This document shows positions 1 to 14,504 of a stretch of 64,000 nucleotides of DNA, one piece after another; position 1 is the first letter of the stretch; each line of letters opens with the position of its first letter. The notes under the pieces are model-generated. The model was not told where the DNA came from. It was given only the letters and a program-made list of their open reading frames with translations, and did not search any database. This stretch comes from Onchocerca volvulus (lineage: Eukaryota; Nematoda; Chromadorea; Rhabditida; Onchocercidae). The DNA lies in the NCBI GenBank assembly GCA_000499405.2, contig HG738138.1, forward strand, positions 3,336,368 through 3,400,367. Reading direction: 5' to 3'. The position numbers and the translations under genes are program-made.

Positions 1-3000
1 CTACATCAAGAATTTCCCATAGCTAAATGCAGAATCACAACATACTATCTTAATGTTTGGGAGAATATTCTCGAAACAAACCTGGAGAGATGATAACTGA
101 ACTAGCATCGTTAACATTCCATAATTCAACGTTGCCATTTGGCGAATTTTTCAGCGAAGTTCGGTCACTAATCATTGGTTAGCAAATTTGACACTAAAAT
201 CTAGTTTTTTTATTGTTGAAAATTAAGGTGGTGAAAGCTGTGAATAGAATAAGATGAAAGTTTTTATAAAATCTTGAAGAACTTTTAATTCGACAAATTT
301 GATTCTCGCAAGCAATATATATTGAAAGTAAAAGGGAAAAAATTCTTTCCAATAAATTTGTTTAAGGAACTATTTATGATTTCTAGAAATATGGGCGCTT
401 GTCACATTCTTATTGTAACTGTAGCAGGAAAATCTGAGATTCAATAATAATTTATATCCGATGAGTAAGAGTTTTTTCGTATGCAACATCGGTAAAGTTG
501 AAGAAATATAATTAGTTGTATATAGGACGAATGTTAAAGGGTCAAATAGTAGGCAGATAGTTTTAAAGAGAGAGGTGCCCCGAAGGATTTAAGAGAGAAG
601 ATTTCGATGTGGATGACAGTTCAGTTCCAACTTAATTTCAAGGATGGTTGGTTTGACAGGCAACGGGAGCTGAAATTCGACAAAAGTCTAACAGCACGAG
701 CGACAGTTCATCAGGAGCCACAGTTCACGTGAATCGCAGTTGCGTTGAACTAAAAGCAGCAACAATGGTGAAGTAAAAGGAGAACGAGATCGCAAGCATT
801 CAAACGACTATCGATATCCTTTATTATTGTGTGATGTTCATTTAATTTCTACTATTGCATAAGTACGGTATTGTCTGTAATATCGTATGAGACCAATCAG
901 CGAAATCGTAAAAGATCAATAAAGGCTTTTGTCAACACAGCGAAGGTCACAGCGTCAAAAAGAACCAATCCAACCAACCGAACTAAATAGTAGATCCTTT
1001 TTCAAGCATGCACTACTCAATCATGAGCCTTCACAATGCGCAATTTATTTCGTTCTTTTTCACGATTGTTTTATGCGGAAGTTTCTTTTTTTTTTTTTTT
1101 TTAAATGAAAAATAAAGTTATTCTTAAACTTATTCTTCATTAAAATCCTTTCAAATCATGATAGTATGGATAAAACGATCGCCATAATTATTACCCTCAT
1201 CCTTTTCCCGTTCTTTCTTTTTTCTCCCCTCACTTTCGTGGCTTTGTTAAACAAAAAATAATGAGCGTTGTTGCCCTAGTTCGTTAGCGTTTATTCTTCA
1301 CTTGAGCTGAACAGTAAAACACGCTTGAATAAGGAAGTTTAGAAAGTTTCACAATGCTTAAGATAGTAGGTCAAAGTGCATAATTGCGACCAAAGACAAT
1401 GGTATTGTCTGTAGCAACATTTTCAATCAGCATTTTTTTTTTTTTTAATTAAATGAACTTATGTATAAAGTCAGGTGCAGCATCTTTGAAACTACCATAA
1501 ACAAAAAGTTACTAATCGACACAAAAGAGCCTCTGTAATACTATAAATTTTGTAACGCTCCTCCAATAATCCTTTCACAATTTAGAAAATGAATTAGTAG
1601 ATAAAATATCGTTGGTAATGACAATTCAATGATAATTCCTAATTTTCAAGAAGCAATTAATGAATAACCAACTTCATTATGCTAACTGTTTAATCCATAC
1701 AGCCTGGCATTTTAAAATTTTGGAAAAAAAAATTCAACTAAATCCATCAACTACTAGTGTAATAGTGAAGCAGTTTTCCGAATAAATAGCACCGCTAAAT
1801 TTATCAAATGATGGAAGAACAAAATTGATTTGGAGCAAGCCTGTAACTCGAGCATTATATCATATTTTGATTTAATGAGAGTATAGTTAGCTGTTTCTTT
1901 GAAAATGAGATAATACTAAGCCTTAAGGTAAGTTATTCAGGTAAAGCATTTTGTCCGAAAAAGTTGATTAATTAGAAATCAAATCAATCAAAACATTTAA
2001 TAAGGCCGGATTTAATAAGCCCCTTTCATTTTGCTTTTCTTTCTTTAAGTCCTATCAAAAATAAATATTTTCTTCACCCAAAATTATAAAAAACTGACGT
2101 CGAATCTCAGACAAACAAAAAATTCTATGAACAAGAATTTCAAAATATTCGAAAAAGACCAAAAATATTTTCCTTAGTATTTTGCAAAGCTTAAAGTTTT
2201 TTCTTACCTAGTCTCGTTATGCGTCTGCCATCTAAACTCAGGTCCTATTAAAACAAAAGTATTAATTATAAATGTAAAAAAAAATAAAAAGTAATGCTAC
2301 CAGTCAGCTTCATTTTCTTCCAAAAATATTTAGTTTCAACAGAACATGGTACATTATTTTTGATATGGTTACAACGGAAAAATTTATCCTTCTTGATAGT
2401 ACAAATATATAATCAGTAATAAAATGAAGTAGATTTGTCGCAAAATTTCCTTTGATCTTTGTAATATGAGTCACTGTCCCCCCTCTCCCTCCTCCCCCTC
2501 CCCCCCTCCCCCTATCACTATGATAAAAAGTCCAAAAAAAAAAAAATATATAACTTCAGCTGCCATGAAAAGAAAATTAGATTTGCAGTTTTTAATACTA
2601 TTCAGCAAATGAAAAAGAAGATTTTGAAAACACAAGCAAGCAGAGATTAACAATCTTCAGAAAAGTTTTATTTCTCCATTAAATTATTGATTAAGGCAGT
2701 CCAATTTGTGGATACTATAATGTGGATCATCAAATTCTAAAAAGGTTGTTGCTGGCGAAAAAATATATGAAGTTAACGAACACCTTTGTGAATTTCATAG
2801 ATTAAAAAGAAATAAGAACAAAAAAAACTTGTGATTACAAAAACTTTTTCTTCATTAACTCATTTTTTTATTACTCAGTAAAAAAAAAAAATGTAAAAGA
2901 TAGCAGCGGTACTTTGTGAATGTAAGACTAAATTTGTATACATTATTTCGGCAAATTAGCTATATTTTTATTAATCAACAATCAGGTCATTTGAGTATTT

Positions 3001-6000
3001 TAACTTGGAGTTTAATTTTTTGGGAAAAGCTGAGGCTTATTTCCATTGTTCGATTAATCATCCAAATTGAATAGGTTTTCCTTTTTTTTATTAAAGTATG
3101 TATTTGATAGAAAGATAATGTTTTTCAATTCTTGCACACTATGAGACTACTTCTCAAGCTGTCATAACAGAGCACTTGAAAAGAGCGCTTTGATTTTGCG
3201 AAATGACTACGACAAATATCAGAAATCTCACGATGTTTCGGTTTTTTGCGAGTAAATCTGCAAAATTCGTATTTGAAGAAAGCCGATGTTTCACTCGTCT
3301 TCGAATATATCAAATACGCTCCATTGGACTTCAAAAGCTTCTGCGTGTGTGTTTGAGTGTGGGACATAAGAGTGTATTATGCGGTATCATCTCCTGAAAC
3401 AAAGTGGACACTCTGTAGTGGGCATTTCATTTTTGAATGAAAAGAACGTTGAAAGAGATTGAAAAGGATTAGAAATAAAAAAAACGAATTAAAAAAGACG
3501 TCGAAGTTGGAATGATTATTAAACGAAAAGTGCCATCGATTCCTGAATGAGTTCTTAGCCGCGTTCCTAATATTGCATTTTCTCAATTTTCAGAGAAATT
3601 AACCCTTATAAATATAAACGAAATGAGAAAATTAAATAAAATGATAAAATCGGGATTTGGAATTTTAAAAAGAAAAAAAAAAGTAATTACAGTTCTTATT
3701 TGATTTTTCGATAAAAGTTAAGTGTTCAGCAGAAATCGTAATGTTAGCCTGTGGAGAGTTTTTTTTTTCTTCCTAATTTCCATCGAACATAACTTGATAG
3801 CAAATCCAATACTAGCAATATCATGTTTTTTAAAAAAAATGTGAAAAAGGAATCTCTGACAAGCGTCTATTTCAAGCCGATAAATTAGTTGATAAACTGA
3901 TATTTATTCTACTTTGATCTTTTCATCTGAATTTTGCTAATAACTGAAATTTAAATTGTAAATTCAACGAAATTATAGCAGCAAAGTAATTGCAATTAAG
4001 TGGAAAAATTTCTGAAAAGTTTCGTATTATCCATGAAATTCTCCATTTCATTCTTCTCTCTTCTTTCACTACATTTTCCTCATCAGTAAATTTAAAAGTC
4101 TTCCTATATTTACGTAAAATTTATTAACCACAATTGTCAAAAAAATCTTAGTGAAGATGATGTTATTCAAATTTTCTTCAAAATAATTGAATGATCTTAC
4201 AAGACTATCACATTTGCTTCATAATTATTAGAAAAATAACGACTATAAAAATTCTGGGAAATTGCAGAAAATTTTTGAAATAGAAATTCATTAGAATGTT
4301 CATTTATACATATGAAAAAAAAAAAAAAAAAAAAACCAGCATTTTTTTCGCTAAAATATGCGCCAATGAAAAAAATGGTACGAATAAAAAGTACTTAATT
4401 AACAAGAATGAATAATTTAGATATTTACAATCTCAGCAAAATGATATATTAAAAAAAAATTTCTTCTGCAACTATAAAACATATGGGAAAACTTAAAAAT
4501 GATTCTTAAATAAGTATGTTTTGGAAAGCGGTGATGTGAAATAGTTATTAATGGGAACGCCTATTTATCATTTTTTTTTTCTTCCACTTTATCATTTCAA
4601 ATATTCATTTGCAACAGCTATCATATCATATATTATATATAGTAATATTAGAATCAACGAAAAATCTTCATCTGACGGTCTGAGAATCGCTTTTTATTTG
4701 AGAAGAATGTACTTCAACTAGTGACATTTTATTTTTGCGGCAGCTTACTTTAAATTCGATTCTGATGTCTTTTTATTAAAATTTCCACATCCATCATCAA
4801 TGAGCTCTTATAGATTGATGAATCATTTTTCGGAAAAAGGCCAGAGAAATAAATGTTTGAATATGGACACAATTTATGCAAAATTATCGATTTTTCATTT
4901 ATTAGAATTTGGTATTCGTTAAAATATTTCAATGTTCCTTTCAAATACATTATAAAAAAATTTTTATGGCAAGGTTAGTGTTATTTTTTGTTACTTTCAT
5001 GAGGAACATATTTCTGTTCGCGACTTTTCCGATGCTTCTAATTTAGAAATGAATTAAATTGCAAATCCATGCTCAATTAAACGAAATGAAAATCTTAAAA
5101 TAAAAAATCCCAGAAATTTCTCCAGTCACTTTCCAGCTCTCTCGCACTCTATTCTAAAATTGAGTAATCACTGCGGAAATTATTCATATGAATTACTTAT
5201 TGGAATTTCAGATTTTTCATTCAAAGCACATTTATGAAAAGTAATTCATAAGATCATTTATCACTTGTCTGTAGATGTGTGTTCGTACTCGAGTGTAAAT
5301 GTATCCATCACTTAATTTAAATTCGAAAGTTAGATTGTTTAAGCTTTGCAGTATGCCATAATTTTTCAATAATCACACTCAAAGTTTCGGAAGTCTTTTG
5401 ATTGGAATTGCACTAAGGAAAACTTTTTAGCGAAATAAATTCATGATAGGTTCCAATCCAATGTCACTTACTCAGCTGATCTGATGAATAATACCGAAAA
5501 AGAATTTTGTTGTTCGCAAAATCTAATAAACTGCAATATTTAAAGCCATGTTTGCAACTAATATGTCATCATCAATTTATAAATTGAGTAAATTTTCAAA
5601 AAGCATAGTTCGAAGATTGAAATGTACAACAGATTTCTAATCTGATATTTTGAAAATGTCTGACTCAGTAAGAAGTCGTCCTGAAATAACTATCATAGAA
5701 TTTCTTCTTCGTTTATAATGCTAAATGATAGCTGTAAGACAAATATTTGTTGGATAGTATAATTTCCCTGCATGATATTTTTCGGCACTTTCAAAAATGA
5801 TTTAAATCATTAATTTCTCCATAATACAAACTAACCGATTCTTTTTTTTGGTTCAAGAATAAGGATCATCCAGGTTTTTCAAATGTAGAGTGCATACCAG
5901 AAGTGTTACACATTCTTAATGCATTCTAAAATTGTTACATCCAGAAGCTGTTTGCTTCTGACTGCAGAAAAATTTTATTTCAAATCTGTAGTGAATATTT

Positions 6001-8497
6001 CTTCCATAATGAACTTTAATTCAGAAATCGGAATTCAGAACGATGAATCAATCAAACTAAGTATCAATTAGCAACGCATTTCATGAAAAATGAAAACAAT
6101 TTAGATAGGTTGCACGAATTTGAAAATTGCAACTATAGAAAATGTAAATGGACAAGAAATTCAATTTCGAAAGAACTGGATCAGCGGAAAAGAGAAACAG
6201 GAAAAGGAATTGTGGCTTCGTTTTCGACTGATGGCATTTTCCCAATAGGGGTATCCGTACGCCTCCAGGATTCAAAAGGATTAAAAAAGCATTGCTTCTT
6301 CAATCGAACAATTGCTTACTCAATCACTCAGATGACCATCAAAATATTTGCTTCAAACAATTTACGTATGGACACTTTCAGCTTTCGCCATTTTTTTTAC
6401 TTTTTCTGGAGCTGTTTCCAATGAGAAAAAAAAGGCACTACAAAAAGTATGAGAATGATAAAATTTGCTGCCATTTTTTAGAAATTTTAGTTCAATCCTA
6501 ACTGTTAACTTTAAAACATTTTCAAGTAAAATAATAGTGAAGCAATTATAAAATAAAATTCTACTATGAGAAGTTCAAAGTGAATAAAGTAAATATCACT
6601 AAAAACAAGTACTTGATTCTAAAAGGCAAAATACAAGCCACTGAAATGCAGCAAGCTAAATCAGTCAAGCAATGAAGAATAAGATTAATGGATTGTTCTA
6701 AAATAGTGGAATCAAAACTTGCTTTTCAGATTCGCAGCTTTCCGAATAAACAAAAAAGAGAGATTCATTTAGAAAATCAGAAGCAAAACTTCAAGTTATG
6801 TGAAACTTACTACATTAAATTTACATATTTAGACGTTGAAAGAAAAAAAAAAAGTGCATAATATCATACCTCTAAAATTTTACTGCAATTTCACAAATTT
6901 ATTGATGAGACGAGTGCTTTTCAATTTACCAATAAATGATGTCAAATATATTTGTGGAAGATTAGTGAAAGCAGCAAAATATTTTGAATTTATGCGTCGG
7001 TTGTTATAGATGTGATTAAAAGAAAATGTCATTGGTTGATAAAGATGTATACATGTAGTGATAAAAACATGATAAACGGGAGGTAGATGAGAAGCATTGG
7101 TTCGTGGATGAATGAAGTTGAACGTGTTGCAATTGGCGCCGGCATATTGGCGATAAAATTTATCAGTGATCATGATCACTCTGATAGTACAGGTATCGCC
7201 TGCATCTTTTGCTTCTAAGTGACCAAAAAGGCGTGATCAAAAACTGTTTATGCAACATGTCAAAGGTCAACTTTATATTTCTGAATTTAAGATTCTTTGT
7301 TTTTTTTTTTTTTGCAGCATTTGAACTACACTATTTATTCAAATTTCGAATTTTCCAAAAATTTATAGTTCTGTTACGCATATGAGTGTCCCGAAATTTT
7401 TGAAATATGACATTAGAAAGGAAAAAGGCAAAGTAATCCTGAATTTTTGGACTTTCGGTTACTGCAAAATTCAGTTACGAAATAGGTAACTAAATTTGGC
7501 AGTATTTAAAAGCTTCTACTTCAAAAGTAGACCCAGATAAAAAGGGCAAGGAATGAGTTGAGATGGCCATTATTATTCTGGATCCAGATAGAACATATTG
7601 CATTTGTCGTTATCCAGGACGAGATATTGCATAATTCAGAGTAGTTAAGGCTAACGCATACAAACTTTTGTTTTCGAAGTAGTATTATGATGTTTTGTAA
7701 AAGCAAGAAAAACACACATTTTCTTGAAAAAAAAACGAATTATTAATGATCTTCGATCTTTTCTTTTTTGAACAACAACTTATTCTCACAAGTATCCATG
7801 ACGATGAGCAATATCTTTAGTGCATCCTGTAAAAAAGATCAAACCTGTGAAACGAACACGTCATGCATTAAATGTTGTGCATTGTGCATGCACGGCAACC
7901 TGTAAAACTATTCCAGACTTCAAAACAGTAGCTGAACTGCACTTGGATCATATCAATGGCAGCTTCATGAGAAATTTATGCTTTCCATGCTATTCGATTT
8001 ATGAAATTTTGCTCAAGAAAGAACAGACAAAAACTGTGCACAGGTGTGCACACAAAGCTGACTCGTAAACAACTTTCAGTGCTTCCCATCCTTCTGCAGA
8101 CTGTTTGTCCATCAAGATAGTACTGTGTGCAGTTTAGGTTGCTTTCAAAACTAACTTTAAAACTTTTCAATTAGATCCACTTCTTCAGCCAAAGGTGACC
8201 TTACGTTATGATATGATATGATATCATATTTGGTTCTCATTCTTCTAATTTTTTGTTGATTACTTCATGTATGACTTATCCTTGTTTTTCGTATTTTAAA
8301 TTTAAAAAGAATCGATTCTTGCAAATGGTACATAACAAAGATACTCTAAGCTTCAGATATCCGTCAAGAGACTGAAATATGAATCATTTTTGATTAATGT
8401 GTTAGATCGTAATTTCCATAACTTCACTATTGCTAAATTAAAAAAAAAAAAAAAAAAAAAAAAGCTCGAACTACTTTTTTTTCAGAGCAGTATCGCA
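1..8497. other. Intergenic or upstream region, no gene supported
   Basis: No stretch here can be assembled into a multi-exon gene or matched to a family. The DNA is strongly AT-rich with many A or T runs (for example about 4317-4336 and 8431-8462). Two pieces stand out: a less AT-rich block at about 560-830, and a C-rich tract at 2478-2513. Short open frames at 6081-6501, 6880-7179 (minus) and 7820-8068 have no recognisable domain and no convincing splice partners. A distant first exon or promoter of the RASEF-type gene could lie here, but I cannot show it. Confidence 0.5.
2478..2513. repeat. C-rich polypyrimidine tract (G-rich on minus strand)
   Basis: An almost pure C/T tract with five or more C-runs of three to seven bases separated by single T or CT. 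On the minus strand this gives successive G-runs with one or two base spacers, the pattern of a G-quadruplex-capable sequence. It stands alone in very AT-rich DNA. Confidence 0.8.
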
Positions 8498-11400
8498 ATG
8501 ATGGTAGACATTATGTTGGGAGAAGATGAAAATTCATCGCCTTCTTCGCCAGAGCTTCAAAATGATGATGTTTGGCTCATAGAACAGGTTAAATTATTAC
8601 TACCTAATTTTTCAAACTTCTGTTCGTAGACTGAACTTCGAAGACACATGTAGAAAATGAATATTCATTCATAAAAAAGTTTATTTTCCCCTTGTCATCA
8701 ACTACAAATTCAAAAAGGCTTTATTGCAAAATATCCAAGATATTAACAGGCCCGGAAAATGTTTTTATTATGTGATCATAATGGAAAGGGATTTGTGGTA
8801 AAAATGGATTTGGCTCGTATTGATGGAATGATACCAAATATCTCACAGCAACAAATGGAACTATTTTTTGACAATGCAGATATTTTTAAAACCAATTATA
8901 TTACTGAAAATCAATTCATTGACAATATCAGTAAGTTTTTCTTGTATTCAGATATCATTGGTATGCTGCAAATGATCTGATTTTTTTTTAAATGCAATTT
9001 AAAAAATAATTTGAAAATATGTAAACAAAGATATATTGTAGTACCCATTCTTCTGAGAAATGCCTCCGGTAATTCGCAGCTGACAAAAACAAAGGTTTGC
9101 TTTTCATTTCTGTGGTAAATAAATTGATTTAACTAATTGTTAGTGAATGCTGAAATAATATTTCATGAATTTATAAGGTTTATAATTGTATTAAATGATA
9201 GCTTGTTATCTTTTAAGATCGAATATTTCACAGCATCAAAATTATTTCGATAAGACTAATATTAATGCGAAAATAGCTAACCTATTTAAACAAACGAAAA
9301 ATCTACTCCAATATTTAAATGCTATGAAAATAACAAAACTTTCATTCTATTTAAAAATCACTTGCTCACAGCTTGTTTCTGTAATTCTGAAATACGACGT
9401 GGCTAAATTGCTACCAGCGAATAACTTTGGTCCGAAAATAGCATATCCTCGATTCATAATTTAAAAAAAAAAAACCTAAGAGGATTTTCCTACGTACTGA
9501 ATAGCCTCACTATGCAAATAAGATGAGATTCTAAAATTTTTACATGAAACAGTTTTCCACTAATATAGCCGATTAATTAACTGGTACTAATAATTTCAGG
9601 AAACAGAGGAACGGCTGTATTTAACAAAAAATGGCGGAGTTTCAGAAGAGAATGGCGAAAAAATAGTGGAGGAAAATGAGCAGAAAAGAAATGAGAAAGA
9701 AATGAATGGAAATGCGACAAATTCTGAACGAAAAGCAATGGATTCAACGAAGGTTCTAAGACAATCAGTTTCTGCCGGAATTCTTACGGAGCTGGATAAG
9801 GCGTCGCAAAGTAAGGAATTATCAGAAATTACTGGACAACAGCAACAGCAATACAGTGCACATAATGGAAATAAGTATGATCAAGATGAAAAAGGTCAAC
9901 AAATTTATGATGATTTTACGGGCTCACTGAAAGACGAGCTATTAGTGGCCGCAATTGGAACAGACAGCAATGGAACAGTTCTTCATGCAATGTTCGTTGC
10001 TTTTCATTTATCGAAATATTTCCATATTTCATATACTTTTTCTCGATAATTATAATGTTTCATTTTTATATTATTCGTTTTTCATACATTTCACTTATAC
10101 GAAATTATGAAGAAATTTATTCTATCCCAAAAATAAGTTTAAAGTTGCGACGTAGAATCCTAAACACTTTATTCTAGTTGTGCTCATTTTTTTATTGTGT
10201 CATTTTCTACTAGAAACGACTAATTTCCTTAAGATATTTTTTTATATTTTCGAGGATTCTCAGAAATTTCCAGAGAGTAGAGAGGACGAGTTGCATTTTT
10301 AAAAATACTGGATATAATGGTGCTTTTTGATGATCAATAAAAGGCCAATTGCTGTTTTTTCTGCAGTACACATATCTTTATTTCGTTTGATATAATAGAA
10401 AATGTACAGTAGGTGTATTGAAGAGAAGATCAAGTGGATGTTTTTCCACTATACTTTTAGTTCTAGAAAAAAAAAAAAAAAAATTCCATTTCGAGATATT
10501 TCTTGATATATAACTGTCACCTCAAAATCATATGTCCCTTTTTTTCAAACGAATTACATATCCTTAATGAAACGTCATGTAGGAGTAAATCCTGTAGACT
10601 TATCTTGTACGAAAATTGGAATATGATGATAGTACGGAGTGCCAATGCAATGCTTTCAATTTTTGGTTGATATGACCAAAAATAGAAAAATTTTCAAACA
10701 TTCTACTTTATGAATATTTTCATTGCCTTTAAATGTGCTTACGATTTTCATTAATCATCATGCTTTTTCTGAAATAACTGCCTTGATTAATTAACGATAA
10801 TCTATTCAAAACTTAATTCATTTGATGAATTTCTTTGCTATTCTATTGCAACTGAAGTTTCAGATCAAGTTGATAGTAAATTTGAAGCTGCAGTTAAATT
10901 TCAGTTTAGAGGATTAATTAAGCTTTTCATTCAGTTTATTACTTGAAAGTAAATCAATCCACTGCAGTGAATCGGTAGAGGAATACCCGCTTATCGTAGA
11001 CAACACGGATTCATCAACAGTATCTGATTCTTCGTCACAAATAATAATGGAAGCAGAACAGAATTTCAAAGTACATTTCATATTAATAGATGTTTAAAAT
11101 GAAAATTTGTCAGCGAATAATTTTTAAACGAATTTATTTTAGGATATATCATTAATTTATAATAAATCCATTTAATAATACTGATTTCTTCAAAAATGTG
11201 TCTGTAATTTTTTTCATATTGTTAAACTATATGAAGATATAGTACATTTAAGCTTTTTAGACATTGATTACTTGAAAATATTTAATTTAATTATTTCTTG
11301 CGCTTATCGAAGCAATCGTTTTTTTATTTCAGATTTTCTGGTTTGAAAGCACTAAGATTTAAAAGCCAATTTTATTACTTTTCTAATGATTTTGAAAGAT

Positions 11401-14366
11401 ACATTAATAAAATTTCTGTCAATGTTTCCCCTTTTTTGTAGTGCTTTTTTTTTCTGATTCAGTATTTAATTATCAAAACAATACAAATCTAGTAATTTCT
11501 TAAGAAACTGCTATGATTTCATATCTCATAAAACTTTAAATTTGTCATTACAAACTCCTTCTGAAAATTTTTGCAAAGATTAAAAAGAAGGAAAAATAAT
11601 GAAAAAAAAAAAGCATTTTAATGTTTATTCAATATTATAAGAAAATCTTCCGAAAATTTATAGATAGAAAAGCTCAATATTACTATTTTAGCTTGCAGAA
11701 TATTTGTTATGCATTATTTATATGTACCTTTTAAAATTTTGAGTTTAATTACAGCAGTGTGATTTGCGAAGGCGGAATAGGAAAACGAGAAGTCAATTAA
11801 ATTCGAGCAAATATGTGTCTTTTCCGAAAATGAACTCAATATCAGGGTCTCGATCACTGGCTGATGTTGGTTGTTTTAGAAAATTTTGAGACTGAAAAAT
11901 GATGTGCAATCAGAAATTTCATTGAAGTAGCAGTTATTATTATTCTAGTCAAAAAACAAATCAATAATACATAGCAACCTTGCAAGTCGGAAGTTGTCTT
12001 CTTAGGCGACTTATTCAAATTATTTTGTTGTCCGAAATGTGCTAATTTACTTATTATACACTAATGAATAAAAATTTTGATCATAGTTACAGCATTGAAA
12101 TAAGTAGTTTTGAATAAACGAATATTTTTAAAATTGTGAAGTGAAGTAGAAAGATGACTAAAAAATCAAAGATTTCTTGAAAACCGAAAAATTATATTAA
12201 AGAGTTATAGGTAATGTTAATAAAAATGCTTTGAAAGCATTTAACAAAAGCTGACCCTACCAAATGATTTGCCTAAAATTTCATTTCAGAAATGTAATGC
12301 AAATTTCTGTATTTAAATAATTCAATCTAATTGAGCATTCAGTCTAATTCGCTACAATCAGTAAGGTTAATTATATTTGCAGGAATTACGGGAGTGCGGA
12401 ATAATAAATAAAGAAGAGCCACCATATATGGTAAGTTTTAGCAATCCAAAATGAAAACTTAAGTCAATTTCAAATAATGTTTACCGGAAATAAATTTAAA
12501 ATTTAAATGTGTCTCTGCTTCTTACAAATAACGCAATAAATTCATACTTAGATGATTCAGATTAAGTGAGCAGATTATAGTTTTTATCCGTAAAACTTTT
12601 ACGAATGTATACAACATCATCTGTTACATGTATACAATAATAATAGATATATTCTTTTGAAATTCATTTATATGAGCTTTAAAATCGCATTTCAAGCTTA
12701 AAAATATGCTTAACAGAAGAACGTTTTTCTTTCTGAAACAATTTGCAGACAAGACCAGATTACTTACCAGATCGTATTTTTAAAGTAGTTTTTGTGGGTG
12801 ATTCAGCTGTTGGTAAAACTTGCTTCTTACATCGGTTTTGTCACAATCAATTCAAATTTCTTTTTAATGCTACTATTGGAGTTGACTTTATCGTTAAAAC
12901 AATTCGTCTGTACGATCGTGTTGTTGCTGTGCAATTGTGGGATACTGCTGGACAAGAAAGGTTTCCGTTTCTGGATTTTTTCTGCCTTGCAATAACATAT
13001 GAACTTGTCCTTGATAGAAACCATTTAGTTTCCTAAATGCTTTATGCATTTATTATTTTATTATGAGGTATAACTGGACAAGAATTGGTTTTTCCACACT
13101 TCCGGACTACTTTGCTGCATTAAATGGCAGGATATGTTAAACACGCTTTTTGTTTCTATTGTTCAACATATTTGCTTATTTTGCATTCATTAATCCCTGA
13201 CTCATTGATTAATTAATTATTCATTATTTCTGTAAACTTTTCGTCAATACTAATATACCATTCATGCGGTATTTACTGTAGATTTCGGAGTATAACAAAG
13301 CAGTATTTTCGAAAAACAGATGGTGTTATACTAATGTATGACGTAACCTCAGAACAGTCATTTTTAAATGTTCGAAACTGGATTACCTCCGTGAAAGCTG
13401 GTGTAGACGAAAGTTGTGTAATGTGTCTGGTTGGGAACAAAGTATTATTTTAATACTCTAAATATTGTAATTGCTGATATAATAATTGATATTTTCTGGA
13501 AAACAAGCATCCTTGAACTAATGATGATCATTTTCCCTCAGTCTTGCCATACAAGTCTGTGTGTGAACTTAATATTTTTTATTTCATTCCTACTCCCTTT
13601 GTTTAATTTTGCCATAAACAAAGTACCGATAATGTCAATTTAAAGTTGGATATACTTTGATCTTTATCAGCTGTATAAGTTCAAATTTATAGGTTGATTT
13701 GTTTGCGAACGACCAGGCTAGAAGCATCACTTATAAACATGGCCAGAAGCTTGCTCAAGTAAGGATTTTTATTCATTTTAGTTTTGATAAAAACGTTCCC
13801 ACATTACGACTAATTTAGTAATATTCGCTAAATTTGCAGGAATTTGGTATGCTGTTTTTTGAAACGAGTGCTCTTACTGGTTTTGGCATTACCGATTGTA
13901 TGACAACTGTTGCTTTGTAATTTTTTCTTACAATTTTATCTAACTTTTTCATAAATGTTTAAATGATTGAACATCATTATTATAAAGAAGTTGAAAGAAA
14001 TGATCGGGTTAGGAGGTGAGTGCAAGAGTTTATTCCGAAAGATTCAGAGTTCAGATTGCACAAATATTGTTCCCGATATCCTCATTTTAAATGAAACTAA
14101 GTATTATTTTCATTAACAGATTGTTTTAAAAAGACAAAAGATGATGCTTATTGGTTTTAGAATTTTCGAGTTGCAAACAAAAGCTTTTGAAGAATAAAGT
14201 AATATCTGAATGAATTGGATTACTGGATAAAATTTTTCGATCTTTTTTCGCTTATCCAATTTTTCCCGTTTTTAGGAAGTTGCAAGAACGTGAGGATAAG
14301 CAACTAGAAGATGTGCTGAAACTTGAAATGAGTTTGCAGAATAAACAGAAAAATTGTTGTGTTTAG
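8498..14366 (+). CDS. rsef-1: EF-hand plus Rab GTPase, RASEF family
   Basis: Atypical Rab with an N-terminal EF-hand, like animal RASEF; expected to act as a GTP switch on endomembranes. Exons: 8498-8587, 8750-8930, 9042-9094, 9600-9991, 10968-11070, 11755-11865, 12383-12430, 12749-12960, 13282-13441, 13693-13758, 13840-13916, 14276-14366; total 1584 nt, 527 aa, frame kept throughout. EF-hand loop near residues 36-47 (CDHNGKGF, D at 1 and 12); the second hand is degenerate. Residues 110-325 are low-complexity, acidic and Q/S-rich. The Rab domain has GDSAVGKT at 343-350, DTAGQE near 391, NKVD near 449 and ETSAL near 480. It ends in KNCCV, a geranylgeranylation signal. The start is the first of two adjacent ATGs after an acceptor at 8484-8485. 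A possible extra 18-nt exon at 13998-14015, with a strong GTGAGT donor, would keep frame; the last two junctions are therefore less sure. The gene symbol is by family resemblance. Confidence 0.88.
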
Positions 14367-14504
14367 TGAAGATATGTACTGATTAAATGGTTTTAATGGA
14401 GGATGAATCATCATTATATGGAGATAAATTTTCTTCTGCAAAAAAATTTATGGAGACTAGTAATACAAGACGATCAGTTTTATTTGAAAGAGGTAGAATT
14501 TCCA

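Noticed and set aside
8206..8232. GATAT-type repeat with a short palindrome
   Set aside because: Simple low-complexity repeat of about five units, common in such DNA and without other context.
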